64,000 nucleotides of DNA, from assembly GCA_024704765.1 (NCBI GenBank), contig JAKMXF010000365.1:124001-188000 (forward strand). Reading direction: 5' to 3'. Of the stretch, positions 10,640 through 24,144 are shown one piece after another (the stretch's first letter is position 1; every line of letters starts with the position of its first letter). The DNA comes from Oopsacas minuta. Its lineage: Eukaryota > Porifera > Hexactinellida > Lyssacinosida > Leucopsacidae. Made by a program: the position numbers and the translations under genes. The notes under the pieces were generated by a model. That model did no database searches. It was not told the origin of the DNA and worked only from the letters and a program-made list of their open reading frames with translations.

Positions 10640-10880
10640 GAAATCCTAGGTTTGTACCCTATGATCCTATTTGAAATTATGATTGATACCTTAATAGTCA
10701 GAGTTCAATCAATAAAGTGTGAAAATCGTGTATTTGTAATAAATCATGAAATATTTTAAACAAGTGACCACGAATCGCGCCACCATTTCTAAATACCCGC
10801 GGGCTACTTGCTACACACAAGGGGTCGTGTCTGTGAAAAGCGCAGGAGTATATAATATGCCCTCTGCGGACATAACTCCA
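10640..10880 (-). pseudogene. Partial duplicate of the dihydrouridine synthase gene and its 3' flank
   Basis: 10743-10880 matches 14047-14210 inside the synthase gene (shared blocks TGACCACGAATCGCG, ACACAAGGGGTCGTG, CCTCTGCGGACATAAC) but lacks 22 bp present in the parent, which shifts the frame. 10640-10740 matches the parent's 3' flank at 13400-13490 (AGGTTTGTACCCTATGATCC). The last ~150 codons that separate these two pieces in the parent are absent. It is therefore a duplicated, internally deleted remnant in the same orientation as the parent 3 kb away. Confidence 0.85.
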
Positions 10881-10929
10881 TGTATCGAAGTAATCATTAC
10901 GGTACTTTCGCTAAGATATAACCGATGTA

Positions 10930-11125
10930 ACAATGATTAGTAAATATGTGAATATATGTTACTTTGATGGTTTTGGATCATATTTGTACAAATTAACACT
11001 TCGATATATCCGTGTTAGATATAACCAGAGTTGACTGTGTATACATACCAACCTTGTACTAAGATGTGTAATTAGGAAGGGTACAATTTTGAGGTGTGAA
11101 TGCGCACCCTGAGGATGATAAATCT
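10930..11125. repeat. MITE M1 copy plus flank, inverted duplicate of 17075-17285
   Basis: Contains the M1 body (GTTACTTTGATGGTTTTGG, CCGTGTTAGATATAACC) followed by a 90-bp non-M1 flank (TTAGGAAGGGTACAATTTTG, GTGTGAATGCGCACCCTGAG). The same body and flank occur in reverse complement at 17075-17285, so the unit was duplicated after the MITE inserted. Confidence 0.8.
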
Positions 11126-11130
11126 GTAAT

Positions 11131-11379
11131 CTAAGACAGATCTAAACAATCCTCTAATACCTCTATCTCTTCAGAAATAGAATCTGCTTTAGCCTTACAG
11201 TCAACACCCATTGAATCGCCGCAACCTCACATAATTGGAACTAACCAGCGATTAGTTCCAATTCATAGGCCTATAAGTCCTCTCGTTTCTAACCATGTGT
11301 ACTCCACTCCAAGCAGTGATTCGGACAGTCATATTTGTATCAGAGATCCAAAGAAGAAATTCTCCCAAAGTGACAGGGT
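11131..11379 (+). other. Orphan open frame resembling an internal exon
   Basis: Between two in-frame TAA codons (near 11125 and 11418) an 80-96 codon frame is open and Ser/Pro-rich (TPIESPQPHIIGTNQRL, STPSSDSDSHICIRDPKKK). It has an ACAG acceptor-like start and an AGG|GTAAGT donor-like end near 11379. There is no ATG and I find no partner exon on the plus strand before the next minus-strand gene. It sits between duplicated fragments, so it may be an exon carried here from another gene, or one exon of a gene I cannot see. Confidence 0.35.
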
Positions 11380-11563
11380 AAGTTCTGTTCTAAATTTAGA
11401 ACAGATTCAGAACTAATAAATTCCAGCTTAGAAATACTGCCACTTCACACCTAATTACCAAATTTCTAGTTTGTAGCTTTTAATAACTTATCAATATAAG
11501 AGTTGATATATTTAAAATAATATATCAATAAACAAACAAACTAATAACAAACAAACAAACAAA

Positions 11564-12775
11564 CTAGTAATATATTTCTAGACCGTAGTTCTCATTCACT
11601 GACACAGTAACTAATCTCCCGTTTGGAGTTATAGCTATTCCTTTGGGACTATATAACATTCCTTGTTTGTGTCCCTTTGTTCCTACCGTGTGTAGGAGAT
11701 TGCCTTCTGGAGAGAATACCCGAATTGAGTGAGAGTTGTTATCGCTAATTACAAAGTTGTTAAGTGGATCTAGACAGAAGAAGTAAGGGCCTAACACATC
11801 CATTCCTTTGGTAATGAGGGAGTGTAGCTTGTCTCCTTCTAGGGTTAGCACATGCATACACGGGTTGTTAGATGGACACAGTACGTACACGCGGTCACGT
11901 GACACTTTAACATCAAATGGTTCTCTCATAGACTGATGAGTAATGTTATGGAGATGGTTCAGGTCTGTGTCATGTACGCTGATTCTGTTGTTCAAGCTAT
12001 CTGCTATAAACACATGACCGATGGGATCTGTTGTTAGTTGACGAGGATAGTTGAATTGTCCGTTGTTTGATCCCTCACCTCCTATCTTCCTAACAAGACT
12101 CATGTCAGTTAGTGTGAATTGGCTTACAGTGTTAGGTACCCAGCGGCTGACATACACATTCTCTTTGTGTATAGCTATACCGTATGGAAGAAACAGCTGT
12201 CCTTCGCCCAGCTGATTGAGGTACTCTCCTGTTTCAGAGAATATCTCTACTCTGTTATTGTTACGATTAACTATGAATATTTGGTGAGAATCTTCATGTA
12301 TAGCTACACCTAATGGAACAATCAACTCTCCAGGACCGAAACCTTGCTTTCCAGTAGCAACGGTGGACGTTTGGAATTTAGCATAATCTGGTACCTGTAT
12401 GATCTCTCCTAGACGGAAAATGGTCGTTTCTAGGTTGCGTGTGTCGCACTTCCACTTTAATTGTGTCTCTATGGGAGCGTTGTTTCGCAGGTCTCTCAAT
12501 TTGTCCTCCATTTCTCGGACCATTCCCTCTTGCATGGACTGGAAAGGGTTTTCTTTTAGGGCTTCTTGGAGAAGTCCCTGTGCTTCTGTCAGTTGAGCGG
12601 TCATTTGTTGCCTAGCGATCTCCGCGGCTCTCTTGTCCTCTCGTATGTTACGGACTAGTCCCAGTAGCTGAGCTCTACGGAAGTTCAGCAGCCCTATGAG
12701 ACCATCAATTGTGTAGTTGATGTGTGTCTCTATTGGATCTACGATGTGAGAGGTGATTGGGTAATGTTCTGCCAT
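11564..12775 (-). CDS. Coiled coil-NHL repeat protein, intronless, no RING
   Basis: 403 residues from MAEHYPITS. Residues ~15-115 form a helical/coiled-coil stretch (LLNFRRAQLLGLVRNIRE, SMQEGMVREMEDKLRDL). NHL blades start near residue 140 (GFGPGELIVPLGVAIH) and end with PKGIAITPNGRLVTVS. The layout equals the C-terminal two thirds of a TRIM-NHL protein but lacks RING and B-box, and there is no intron, unlike the RING-NHL gene at 18.5 kb. It is the best full-length model for the two NHL loci at 0-1 kb and 15.4-16.7 kb. A role in RNA or protein binding is inferred from the fold only. Confidence 0.85.
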   Translation of the reverse strand: MAEHYPITSHIVDPIETHINYTIDGLIGLLNFRRAQLLGLVRNIREDKRAAEIARQQMTAQLTEAQGLLQEALKENPFQSMQEGMVREMEDKLRDLRNNAPIETQLKWKCDTRNLETTIFRLGEIIQVPDYAKFQTSTVATGKQGFGPGELIVPLGVAIHEDSHQIFIVNRNNNRVEIFSETGEYLNQLGEGQLFLPYGIAIHKENVYVSRWVPNTVSQFTLTDMSLVRKIGGEGSNNGQFNYPRQLTTDPIGHVFIADSLNNRISVHDTDLNHLHNITHQSMREPFDVKVSRDRVYVLCPSNNPCMHVLTLEGDKLHSLITKGMDVLGPYFFCLDPLNNFVISDNNSHSIRVFSPEGNLLHTVGTKGHKQGMLYSPKGIAITPNGRLVTVSVNENYGLEIYY

Positions 12776-13059
12776 TTTGTTGAGGATAAAGCTTATTTGT
12801 AATTGGAACAGAGCTGTTAAGAGTGTATAAGTAAGTATAAAAAATGAAATAGTTATAGAATGATATTAAAATGGCGCCCACGCGCGCCTTCATGAAGCCA
12901 CTCAAGCCATTAACACTTTGCCCTTTGCTTAATTATCTAATACCCAACAAGCAACCACTCCAAACAAATCAAATAAATTGAGTATTGTCTATTTAATGAA
13001 TTCTAATTTATATCATTGAAAGCATTTATAGAGTTCACATATTTGTTATCAGATATATC

Positions 13060-13087
13060 CTGTCCTTGCCCCCAGGGGCAAGGACAG
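13060..13087. other. Perfect GC-rich hairpin
   Basis: CTGTCCTTGCCCC and GGGGCAAGGACAG are perfect inverted repeats of 13 bp separated by 2 bases, in a very AT-rich 830-bp gap (12776-13605) between the NHL gene and the dihydrouridine synthase gene. I see no gene in that gap; its right end (13400-13490) is the synthase 3' flank that was duplicated to 10.64 kb. Confidence 0.8.
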
Positions 13088-13605
13088 TCTTTTAGACAAT
13101 GGTTAACGAATCCAAGAAAGGACTTCAATTTCTCTCCAAATATTGTGAGTATAAATTCACAACCAATATTGTAGCTATTATAAGAAATTCCAATGCACAT
13201 GCAACACTTCTTCTATCGCTACTCTACATCTCAGCTGAGTATGCACACTCCACTTTGTATTATATGGAAATTGACTGTAAGGGGTAATCGGCTCCAGGAA
13301 ATATGGACAGTTTAACGGTATGATAAGGCTCCTGTTGTTGTTATTATTGTTATTGCTAGCGACAATAACTTAACAAAACTATTTGCAATTTATGAATACG
13401 GAAATCTTAGGTTTGTACCCTATGATCCTATCTGAAATTCTGATACCTTAATAGTTAAAGTTCACTAAATAAAGTGTGAAAATATTATATTTAGAAACCT
13501 CCTGACAACAGATGCATCCCAATGTACCCACAGACCAATTTTGAATCCAATAGGGTCTGTACTTCTACCAAACAAATAAATACAAACACATTTAATACAA
13601 ACTTT

Positions 13606-14925
13606 TCATTGAATATTGTTAGACTTAAAATTATGTCCGCTACAGATTAATAACAAATTCCTGCATTTTTGTTTACAACACTTTTTACAACATTTGTGGT
13701 CACATTTCGCGGACAATGGATTGCAACCACATTCACTACAAAATGAGTATAATTCCAATCTTGATTTCTTGCAGTTTGAATTTGAGTTTTCCTGGAAATG
13801 TTTGCGATCTTTCTTAGATGAAAGTCCATCTGATTTCTTGTAAACTAATTCGCACACATTTTCTGTAGATACGACACTTTTTTGTGGTTCATTTTTGGTG
13901 GCATGGTGTAGATAAGGTCGACACACAAACTTGGAACCAAAGTTGTCCATCTCAACGCCGATATTTCCAACAATATCCATCAAACACTTAAAATCACTCG
14001 CAGTCCCGATTTGTTGTCTGAATTTCTCGAATCGATAGTTTTGTAATACATCGTGGAATATTTTAAAGAGGTGACCACGAATCGCGCTGGTATGTACTGG
14101 ATACTGGACCACCATTTCTAAATACCCCCGGGCCACTTCGTACACACAAGGGGTCGTGTCTGTGAAAAGCGCAGGATTATATAACAAGCCCTCTGCGGAC
14201 ATAACACCATCAGATTTTGTCAACAACAAACAATTCTTGACGTCATCAAGGCACAATATATTACCATTAGCGAAAACTGGAATAGAAACTGCTTGCTTGA
14301 CAGCTAAGATATGTTCCCAACTAGCTGAACCCGTCAGGACCCCCTTTTGGTCCCTTGTCCTCCCATGAACAGTCAAAATACTAACACCTTTGCTCTGTAA
14401 AAATAGTGCGTATTCAATAGTTCGTGTTATCTCAGGGAAAATTCTAATTTTACAGGTGACTGGTATTTTTAGGTTGTCATGTAAGATTGAAATAAGTTCG
14501 CCTATTAATTCCCAATTGTCCTGGAGGAAAGCGCCGTAATTACCCTTCTTAGCGATGGACTGTGGACACCCGAGATTGATATCAACACCATCACATCGGT
14601 CCTCAACCAGACGTGCAGCCTCCAATAAAATTACAGGATCATTAGCACAAAATTGAACAATTAGTGGTCTGTCTTTGGGAACTGTTGTGAAATTTTTAGC
14701 GCGGTAATTCTTATCTTTTAAGAACATTCCTGAGTGTAACATGGGAGTGAAGCAAAGTTGTGCGCCAAAATTACGACATAGCATACGAAAAGGAAGTTCA
14801 GATTGATCAACCATTGGCGCTAGTATGAATTTTGGTGAATTTAGTGTTTTTTGGTAGAATTCGTAAGCTGAGTTTATTATTGTTGTTGTTTGTTTGCTTG
14901 CCATAATTTCTATAATTAGTAACAA
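13606..14925 (-). CDS. DUS1L: tRNA-dihydrouridine synthase, DUS1L-like
   Basis: 439 residues from the first Met; MASKQTT at 14904 is the likelier start. It reduces uridine to dihydrouridine in tRNA D loops using FMN. The TIM barrel begins PKFILAPMVDQSELPFRML and carries the catalytic cysteine in DGVDINLGCPQ, the FMN/RNA-binding KIRIFP, HGRTRDQ and ANGNI, and the EGLLYNPALF segment typical of the Dus1 branch. The ~80-residue tail is Lys/Ser-rich and ends in a Cys cluster (CSECGCN, CDHKCCKKCCKQKC) that could bind zinc. There is no intron. The middle of this gene and its 3' flank have been copied to 10.64-10.88 kb. Confidence 0.93.
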   Translation of the reverse strand: MLLIIEIMASKQTTTIINSAYEFYQKTLNSPKFILAPMVDQSELPFRMLCRNFGAQLCFTPMLHSGMFLKDKNYRAKNFTTVPKDRPLIVQFCANDPVILLEAARLVEDRCDGVDINLGCPQSIAKKGNYGAFLQDNWELIGELISILHDNLKIPVTCKIRIFPEITRTIEYALFLQSKGVSILTVHGRTRDQKGVLTGSASWEHILAVKQAVSIPVFANGNILCLDDVKNCLLLTKSDGVMSAEGLLYNPALFTDTTPCVYEVARGYLEMVVQYPVHTSAIRGHLFKIFHDVLQNYRFEKFRQQIGTASDFKCLMDIVGNIGVEMDNFGSKFVCRPYLHHATKNEPQKSVVSTENVCELVYKKSDGLSSKKDRKHFQENSNSNCKKSRLELYSFCSECGCNPLSAKCDHKCCKKCCKQKCRNLLLICSGHNFKSNNIQ

Positions 14926-14935
14926 ATAAACAAAT

Positions 14936-15039
14936 TACAGTAGACTCTGCTTATACACATCTTTCATAGAGCTACCGGTTAATCGGGTCACAATGGTCTC
15001 TGATACCGATTAAACTCTATTAAGCAGAGTCTAATGTAT
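14936..15039. repeat. Tc1/pogo-type MITE with AGACTCTGCTTA ends
   Basis: TAGACTCTGCTTATA near 14940 is repeated inverted as TTAAGCAGAGTCTA near 15020, with TA at the outer ends, about 104 bp in all. The interior CCGGTTAATCGGGTCACAATGG is typical of pogo/Tigger-like MITEs. Related pieces are at 54865, 58315 and 50990. Confidence 0.8.
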
Positions 15040-15433
15040 TTCAAAGATTGTATGACTTTAAGAGCTTTACTGCTTTGTTAAAAGTATTAATCACTATTAC
15101 AATAATAGCACACGAGGATAATATGTTGAGTATTCTGTTAATATAGCAATCGATTCTTCAGTCTAAGCAACTAATGTGGCAATTGTGACAGGTTTTCGAA
15201 TACTTTTGTAATCACGTTCTGTTTATGTGTCCTGAAATATTGCGCCAAATAAAGTATATAATATAAATGAGGTTATTTTGATTCATGTCCCAGTTTCCAT
15301 GGTTACCTCGTTGGTATTTGGCTATACCCCTCAGAGAGGGAGGGTATCATTGGTCTACTATTCTACTTATTTTAGAGGTAACTAATTATAGGATAATTTA
15401 ATTAAGAAATATTATTAATATTAAGCACAGGAA

Positions 15434-16685
15434 TTATGAAGAAAATATTTGTAAACAGAAATTTATGTTATTAGATACACAAATAAGTTTTGTGTTATGT
15501 ATTGCTATGCCTCTAGGGGAGAACAACATTCCAGCTTTGTGTCCTTCCTGTCCTATCCTGTGTAGGAGGTCTCCTTCTGGTGAGAATACTTTGATTTGGT
15601 TAGCAGAGCAGTCGCTAATGACAATGTTATTGTGTCTATCCAAACAGAAGAAGTATGCTCCTTGAAATTTCATTCCTATTCCTCCTCCAGTAACTAAGGA
15701 GCGGGACTTCTCTCCTGAGAGAGTATACACGTGTATACACGGATTGTTACTTCTACTCAACACAAATATTTCATTTTTTGTGAATTTAACATCCTCAGGT
15801 TCGCTCATGGTTTTGTGTTCTAGCGTGTCTTTAAATACCAGATTAGTTGTTAGAATTTGTAGTCTGTTGTTGTTATAATCTGGCACATGAAGGTGTTGAT
15901 TAGGAGAGATGGCGGGTTGTCTTGGTTGATTGAACTCTTCACTACCAGATCCTCTCGTACCTACTCGCTTTATCATAGTTAGGTCTGGTAGCTTGAATAG
16001 GAAGATAGCGTGATGTCCTATGTCTGTGACATAAATGTTGTCCTCATGTATTAGGATACCCCATGGCCTCTCCAGGTGTTGATATCCGAATTCGTTTAGA
16101 TAGTCTCCTGTCTGAGAGAATATTTGGATTCTTTTGTTGCCATCATCTGCCACATAAATGTGTCCAGATTCTGTCTCGATGGAAATACCAGCTGGGTATT
16201 TGAGCTCTCCCTGTCCTGATCCAAATTTCCCAACAGCAACAATGGGTTGTTGGAATGTAGCATAATCTGGGATTGCCACCATAGGAGGGATGAGAGATAT
16301 TTCATGTTGGGTTATTTCTCCCAGACGAGCGATGCTTTCCTCGAGGTGGTGGTGCATTGTGGTGGAGTTCTTTCATTTTAGCCTCCATCTCTTCGACTAT
16401 TTTCTCTTGGACGGAATGAAGCATATTATGAGTCATTCGACCTTCCACAAGAGCTCGGGTCTCATCCAGCTGTTGCTTCATCTGTTCACGAGTCACCAGA
16501 TTAGCTATGATTGATTCTCGTTTTTCTTTTAATGTGGCTAAGAGATGGACCCGTCTCTGATTTAGGAGGAATATTAACTTGTCGATTGACTGGTTAATTT
16601 CTAAGGCTATTGGGTCGATATGTGGCACTGGAAGTGGTTCAGGCAGATGTGACACTCCGATGGTTTCTGGGAATTGTGTCGCCAT
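15434..16685 (-). pseudogene. NHL-repeat pseudogene, frameshifted copy of the gene at window start
   Basis: An N-terminal frame (16302-16685, MATQFPETIGVSHLPEP, coiled coil with LLNQRRVHLLATLKEKRES) and a C-terminal NHL frame (15434-16357) overlap in different phases. Against the copy at 1-970 this locus lacks exactly 35 bp; the intact copy has ACCTCGAG at both edges of that segment (19-26 and 54-61), and only one remains here. The join changes HHNAPPPREL... into HHNAPPPRGKHRSSG and ends soon after. The NHL part stays open and highly similar, so the deletion looks recent. A truncated coiled-coil protein of about 127 residues could still be made. Confidence 0.85.
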
Positions 16686-17074
16686 GATTTGGTCAATTAT
16701 TTGTTAGTTGTTTGGTGTGAATTTGTGAATATTATTTGTTTCAAATATAACAGAATTTATAGTTTCTATTGAATGAATATTTTCAATAGAAAACCGCTGA
16801 ACTGACACAATTATTAAAATAGAATTATTCTCAGTGGTTTGTGTCGTATTCTCACTTCCATGAACTCTGTTCTTGTGACACAATCTAATCCCAGAAGTTA
16901 TTCCATAATTCGATAAGTTTATTGTGTCGATGTCTGTTAATTAAGCCATTTAGCTAATTGATTATTCCATCACATTCCAAGCAACCAATTTGGTTACTAA
17001 TTTGCATTGTAAACCCTGAAATCTGATTCGCTGAGATATTGGTTATCTTTCTTTATGAATTATATTATTTTCAG

Positions 17075-17285
17075 ACTCAGGGTGCGCGTTCACACCTCAA
17101 AATTGTACCCTTCCTAATTACATATCTTAGTACAAGGTTGATATGTATACACAATCAACTCTTGTTTTATCTAACACGGAAATATCAAACTACCCGCCTA
17201 ATTCGAAGTGTGAACTTGTACAAATATGGTCCCAAACCCGCCAAGTAACATAAATTTCATCGGTAATATCGAAGTTCAAACGACA
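17075..17285. repeat. Inverted duplicate of 10930-11125 with MITE M1
   Basis: Carries ACTCAGGGTGCGCGTTCACAC, TTGTACCCTTCCTAATTAC and the M1 core CAAATATGGTCCCAAACCCGCC in the opposite orientation to 10930-11125. Lies in the 16686-17460 gap, which otherwise shows only AT-rich sequence and no gene. Confidence 0.8.
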
Positions 17286-17460
17286 CGTGACTCAAATTCC
17301 CTAAATTTTGACATATCACCTCCTGTGTCACGCTTCTTCACAGTTTTTTAAACATAAATAACAACAGATAATACTACTAATTCAATTATTGATAATATTT
17401 ATGATATACCAGTAGCGAATAGATGAATACAGATTTTACATCAAAGAGATTGGGTTGCCT

Positions 17461-22517
<5,057 letters not shown>

Positions 22518-22589
22518 TCAATTTGGGTTATGACACTATAGTCTCTTGTAATTATCTTATAATGAAAACAATGAGTCACTCGTGGGTTT

Positions 22590-22700
22590 TATGTCTCGAT
22601 GAAATTTGTGAACCCCCTCCCATAGACTGTAATACATATTTTGAGATCATGTGCACCCCTTACTGTCATCCGTGGACCACTAAGGGGTCAATAGAATTTT
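22590..22700. repeat. hAT-like element fragment
   Basis: TGTGAACCCCCTCCCATAGAC, GTGCACCCCTTACTGTCATCCG and TGGACCACTAAGGGGTC match the layout of the 45671-45799 element. The gap 22461-22798 holds nothing else I recognise. Confidence 0.5.
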
Positions 22701-22798
22701 ACAAAAATGTGTCCCAAAAGGAATAAACATTTCACATAGCATAAATATCTAGAAATTCTGTTTACCACAGCTAAAAAACAAACAACGAACGACAATCT

Positions 22799-23122
22799 TT
22801 ACAAACGCGCCAACATTTTCGCTAACTCCCCACTCTTGTCAAGTTTTTGTAAATCAGAACATCCGCCTATATGTTTCCCGCCTATAAATATATTAGGCAC
22901 TGTACGCTGATTGGTTAGATCATCTAAAGCATCCTGTATTTCATTCCCATCACGTATAACATCGAGTTCCTTTATGCCTACACTTTTTGCTTTATGCTTT
23001 TTGAAGATGTCCTTGGCCGCGTCACAAAAATGGCAATAAGTTTTGCTATATACCATTACGTTATTGGCGCGTATTTCCTTTTCTACAGCTAGCTTTGTGG
23101 CTGTTTCTGTGGCTGATGCCAT
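22799..23122 (-). CDS. Glutaredoxin, single exon
   Basis: 107 residues, the usual size of a classical dithiol glutaredoxin. It uses glutathione to reduce disulfides and mixed disulfides. The active site is YSKTYCHFC (family norm C-P-Y/F-C; here the proline is histidine). Cis-proline and GSH-binding segments TVPNIFIGG and GGCSDL are intact, and helix 3 region is TNQRTVP. There is no signal peptide, so it is likely cytosolic. It is divergently transcribed from the PRCC-like gene with a 215-bp gap that should hold both promoters. Confidence 0.93.
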   Translation of the reverse strand: MASATETATKLAVEKEIRANNVMVYSKTYCHFCDAAKDIFKKHKAKSVGIKELDVIRDGNEIQDALDDLTNQRTVPNIFIGGKHIGGCSDLQKLDKSGELAKMLARL

Positions 23123-23337
23123 TTGGTTTTGATATTTGTGCTATTGTATTATTAAAAAGTTAGTAAAATATCTCTAAGACTAAAAATCCAATTTAGATAC
23201 TCAAAATTACAAAAATGTAGGTTAGAATGCCCTCTTTCCGAAAATATGAGTTACGAGACAATTCATCTGATTATAACACCTATAATCTCGGTCTTAGTAA
23301 TCAATAATTAGATTATAATATTATTAGCTAAACACCA

Positions 23338-24144
23338 ATGGCTCTTGTTGGTTACGACTCTAGTGACAATTCTGATAATTCAGAAAATGAAAATATTGAA
23401 ATAAAACCGATAAAAGCAACAAATAAATTTCTATCTTTACCAACGTGTGATTTTGACGAAGAGGATGACGCGCATTTTAACAAAATTCTTAACAAAACAG
23501 AAAAACAACCAAATTTGAAAGAAACAAACAAAAAATCAGGATTAATGAATTTACTTCCAAAGCCGAAATCTCTAATTATTTCAAATTCAAAGTTAAAATT
23601 AATCCCTCAATCAGTGAAAAATACAAAAAAAGAATTAATATCTTCTCAAAACGAAGAAATTCCTTTCTTCAGTTTTGTTGAAAAAAAGAAAAAAGAAATT
23701 CCATCGAATTCTATTCCAGAAAATGAAAAACTGAAACTACAAAACTCTGCTAGATTCGGTTACGGTAAATACGCCATCCAACCGATAGAAACACAGGCAT
23801 TTCCTAAACCTGTAGAAGTACCAGAACGAACCATGGATAATAACGAAATAGATCTGGTTATGACAGGCGGCAAGCGAAAAAGACCGATCCAAATGGAAAA
23901 TATCGTGGACATCAGTCAGGCCGATTTGATGGGAGATATTGAGCTAATCCAGTCTAAACGACTAACTGATGAAGCCGATTATATGTCACAAATTCCAAAG
24001 ACAGAATTTAGCGGACAACAAAGACGAAAACATCAAATGACCTATCTTGCATACCAAGCCAAAGAGAGAGAACTTGAACTTAAGAATCAATGGGCAGCGA
24101 ATAGAGCAAGTCAAAGAGAGACAAGAAAGAAGTATGGATTCTAA
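23338..24144 (+). CDS. PRCC: PRCC-like nuclear protein
   Basis: 268 residues, single exon, start MALVGYDSSDNSDN as in PRCC-family proteins. The first ~130 residues are low-complexity, acidic then Lys-rich. The conserved C-terminal block is strong: ADYMSQIPKTEFS, QQRRKHQMTYLAYQAKE and RELELKNQW, ending KKYGF at the last residues. PRCC is a nuclear protein associated with pre-mRNA splicing factors and the MAD2L2 mitotic checkpoint. There is a basic patch GGKRKRP. Identity rests on the C-terminal half. Confidence 0.9.
   Translation: MALVGYDSSDNSDNSENENIEIKPIKATNKFLSLPTCDFDEEDDAHFNKILNKTEKQPNLKETNKKSGLMNLLPKPKSLIISNSKLKLIPQSVKNTKKELISSQNEEIPFFSFVEKKKKEIPSNSIPENEKLKLQNSARFGYGKYAIQPIETQAFPKPVEVPERTMDNNEIDLVMTGGKRKRPIQMENIVDISQADLMGDIELIQSKRLTDEADYMSQIPKTEFSGQQRRKHQMTYLAYQAKERELELKNQWAANRASQRETRKKYGF

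Noticed and set aside
11131-11379. Assigning this frame to the 11.6-kb NHL gene
   Set aside because: Opposite strand, so it cannot be an exon of that gene.
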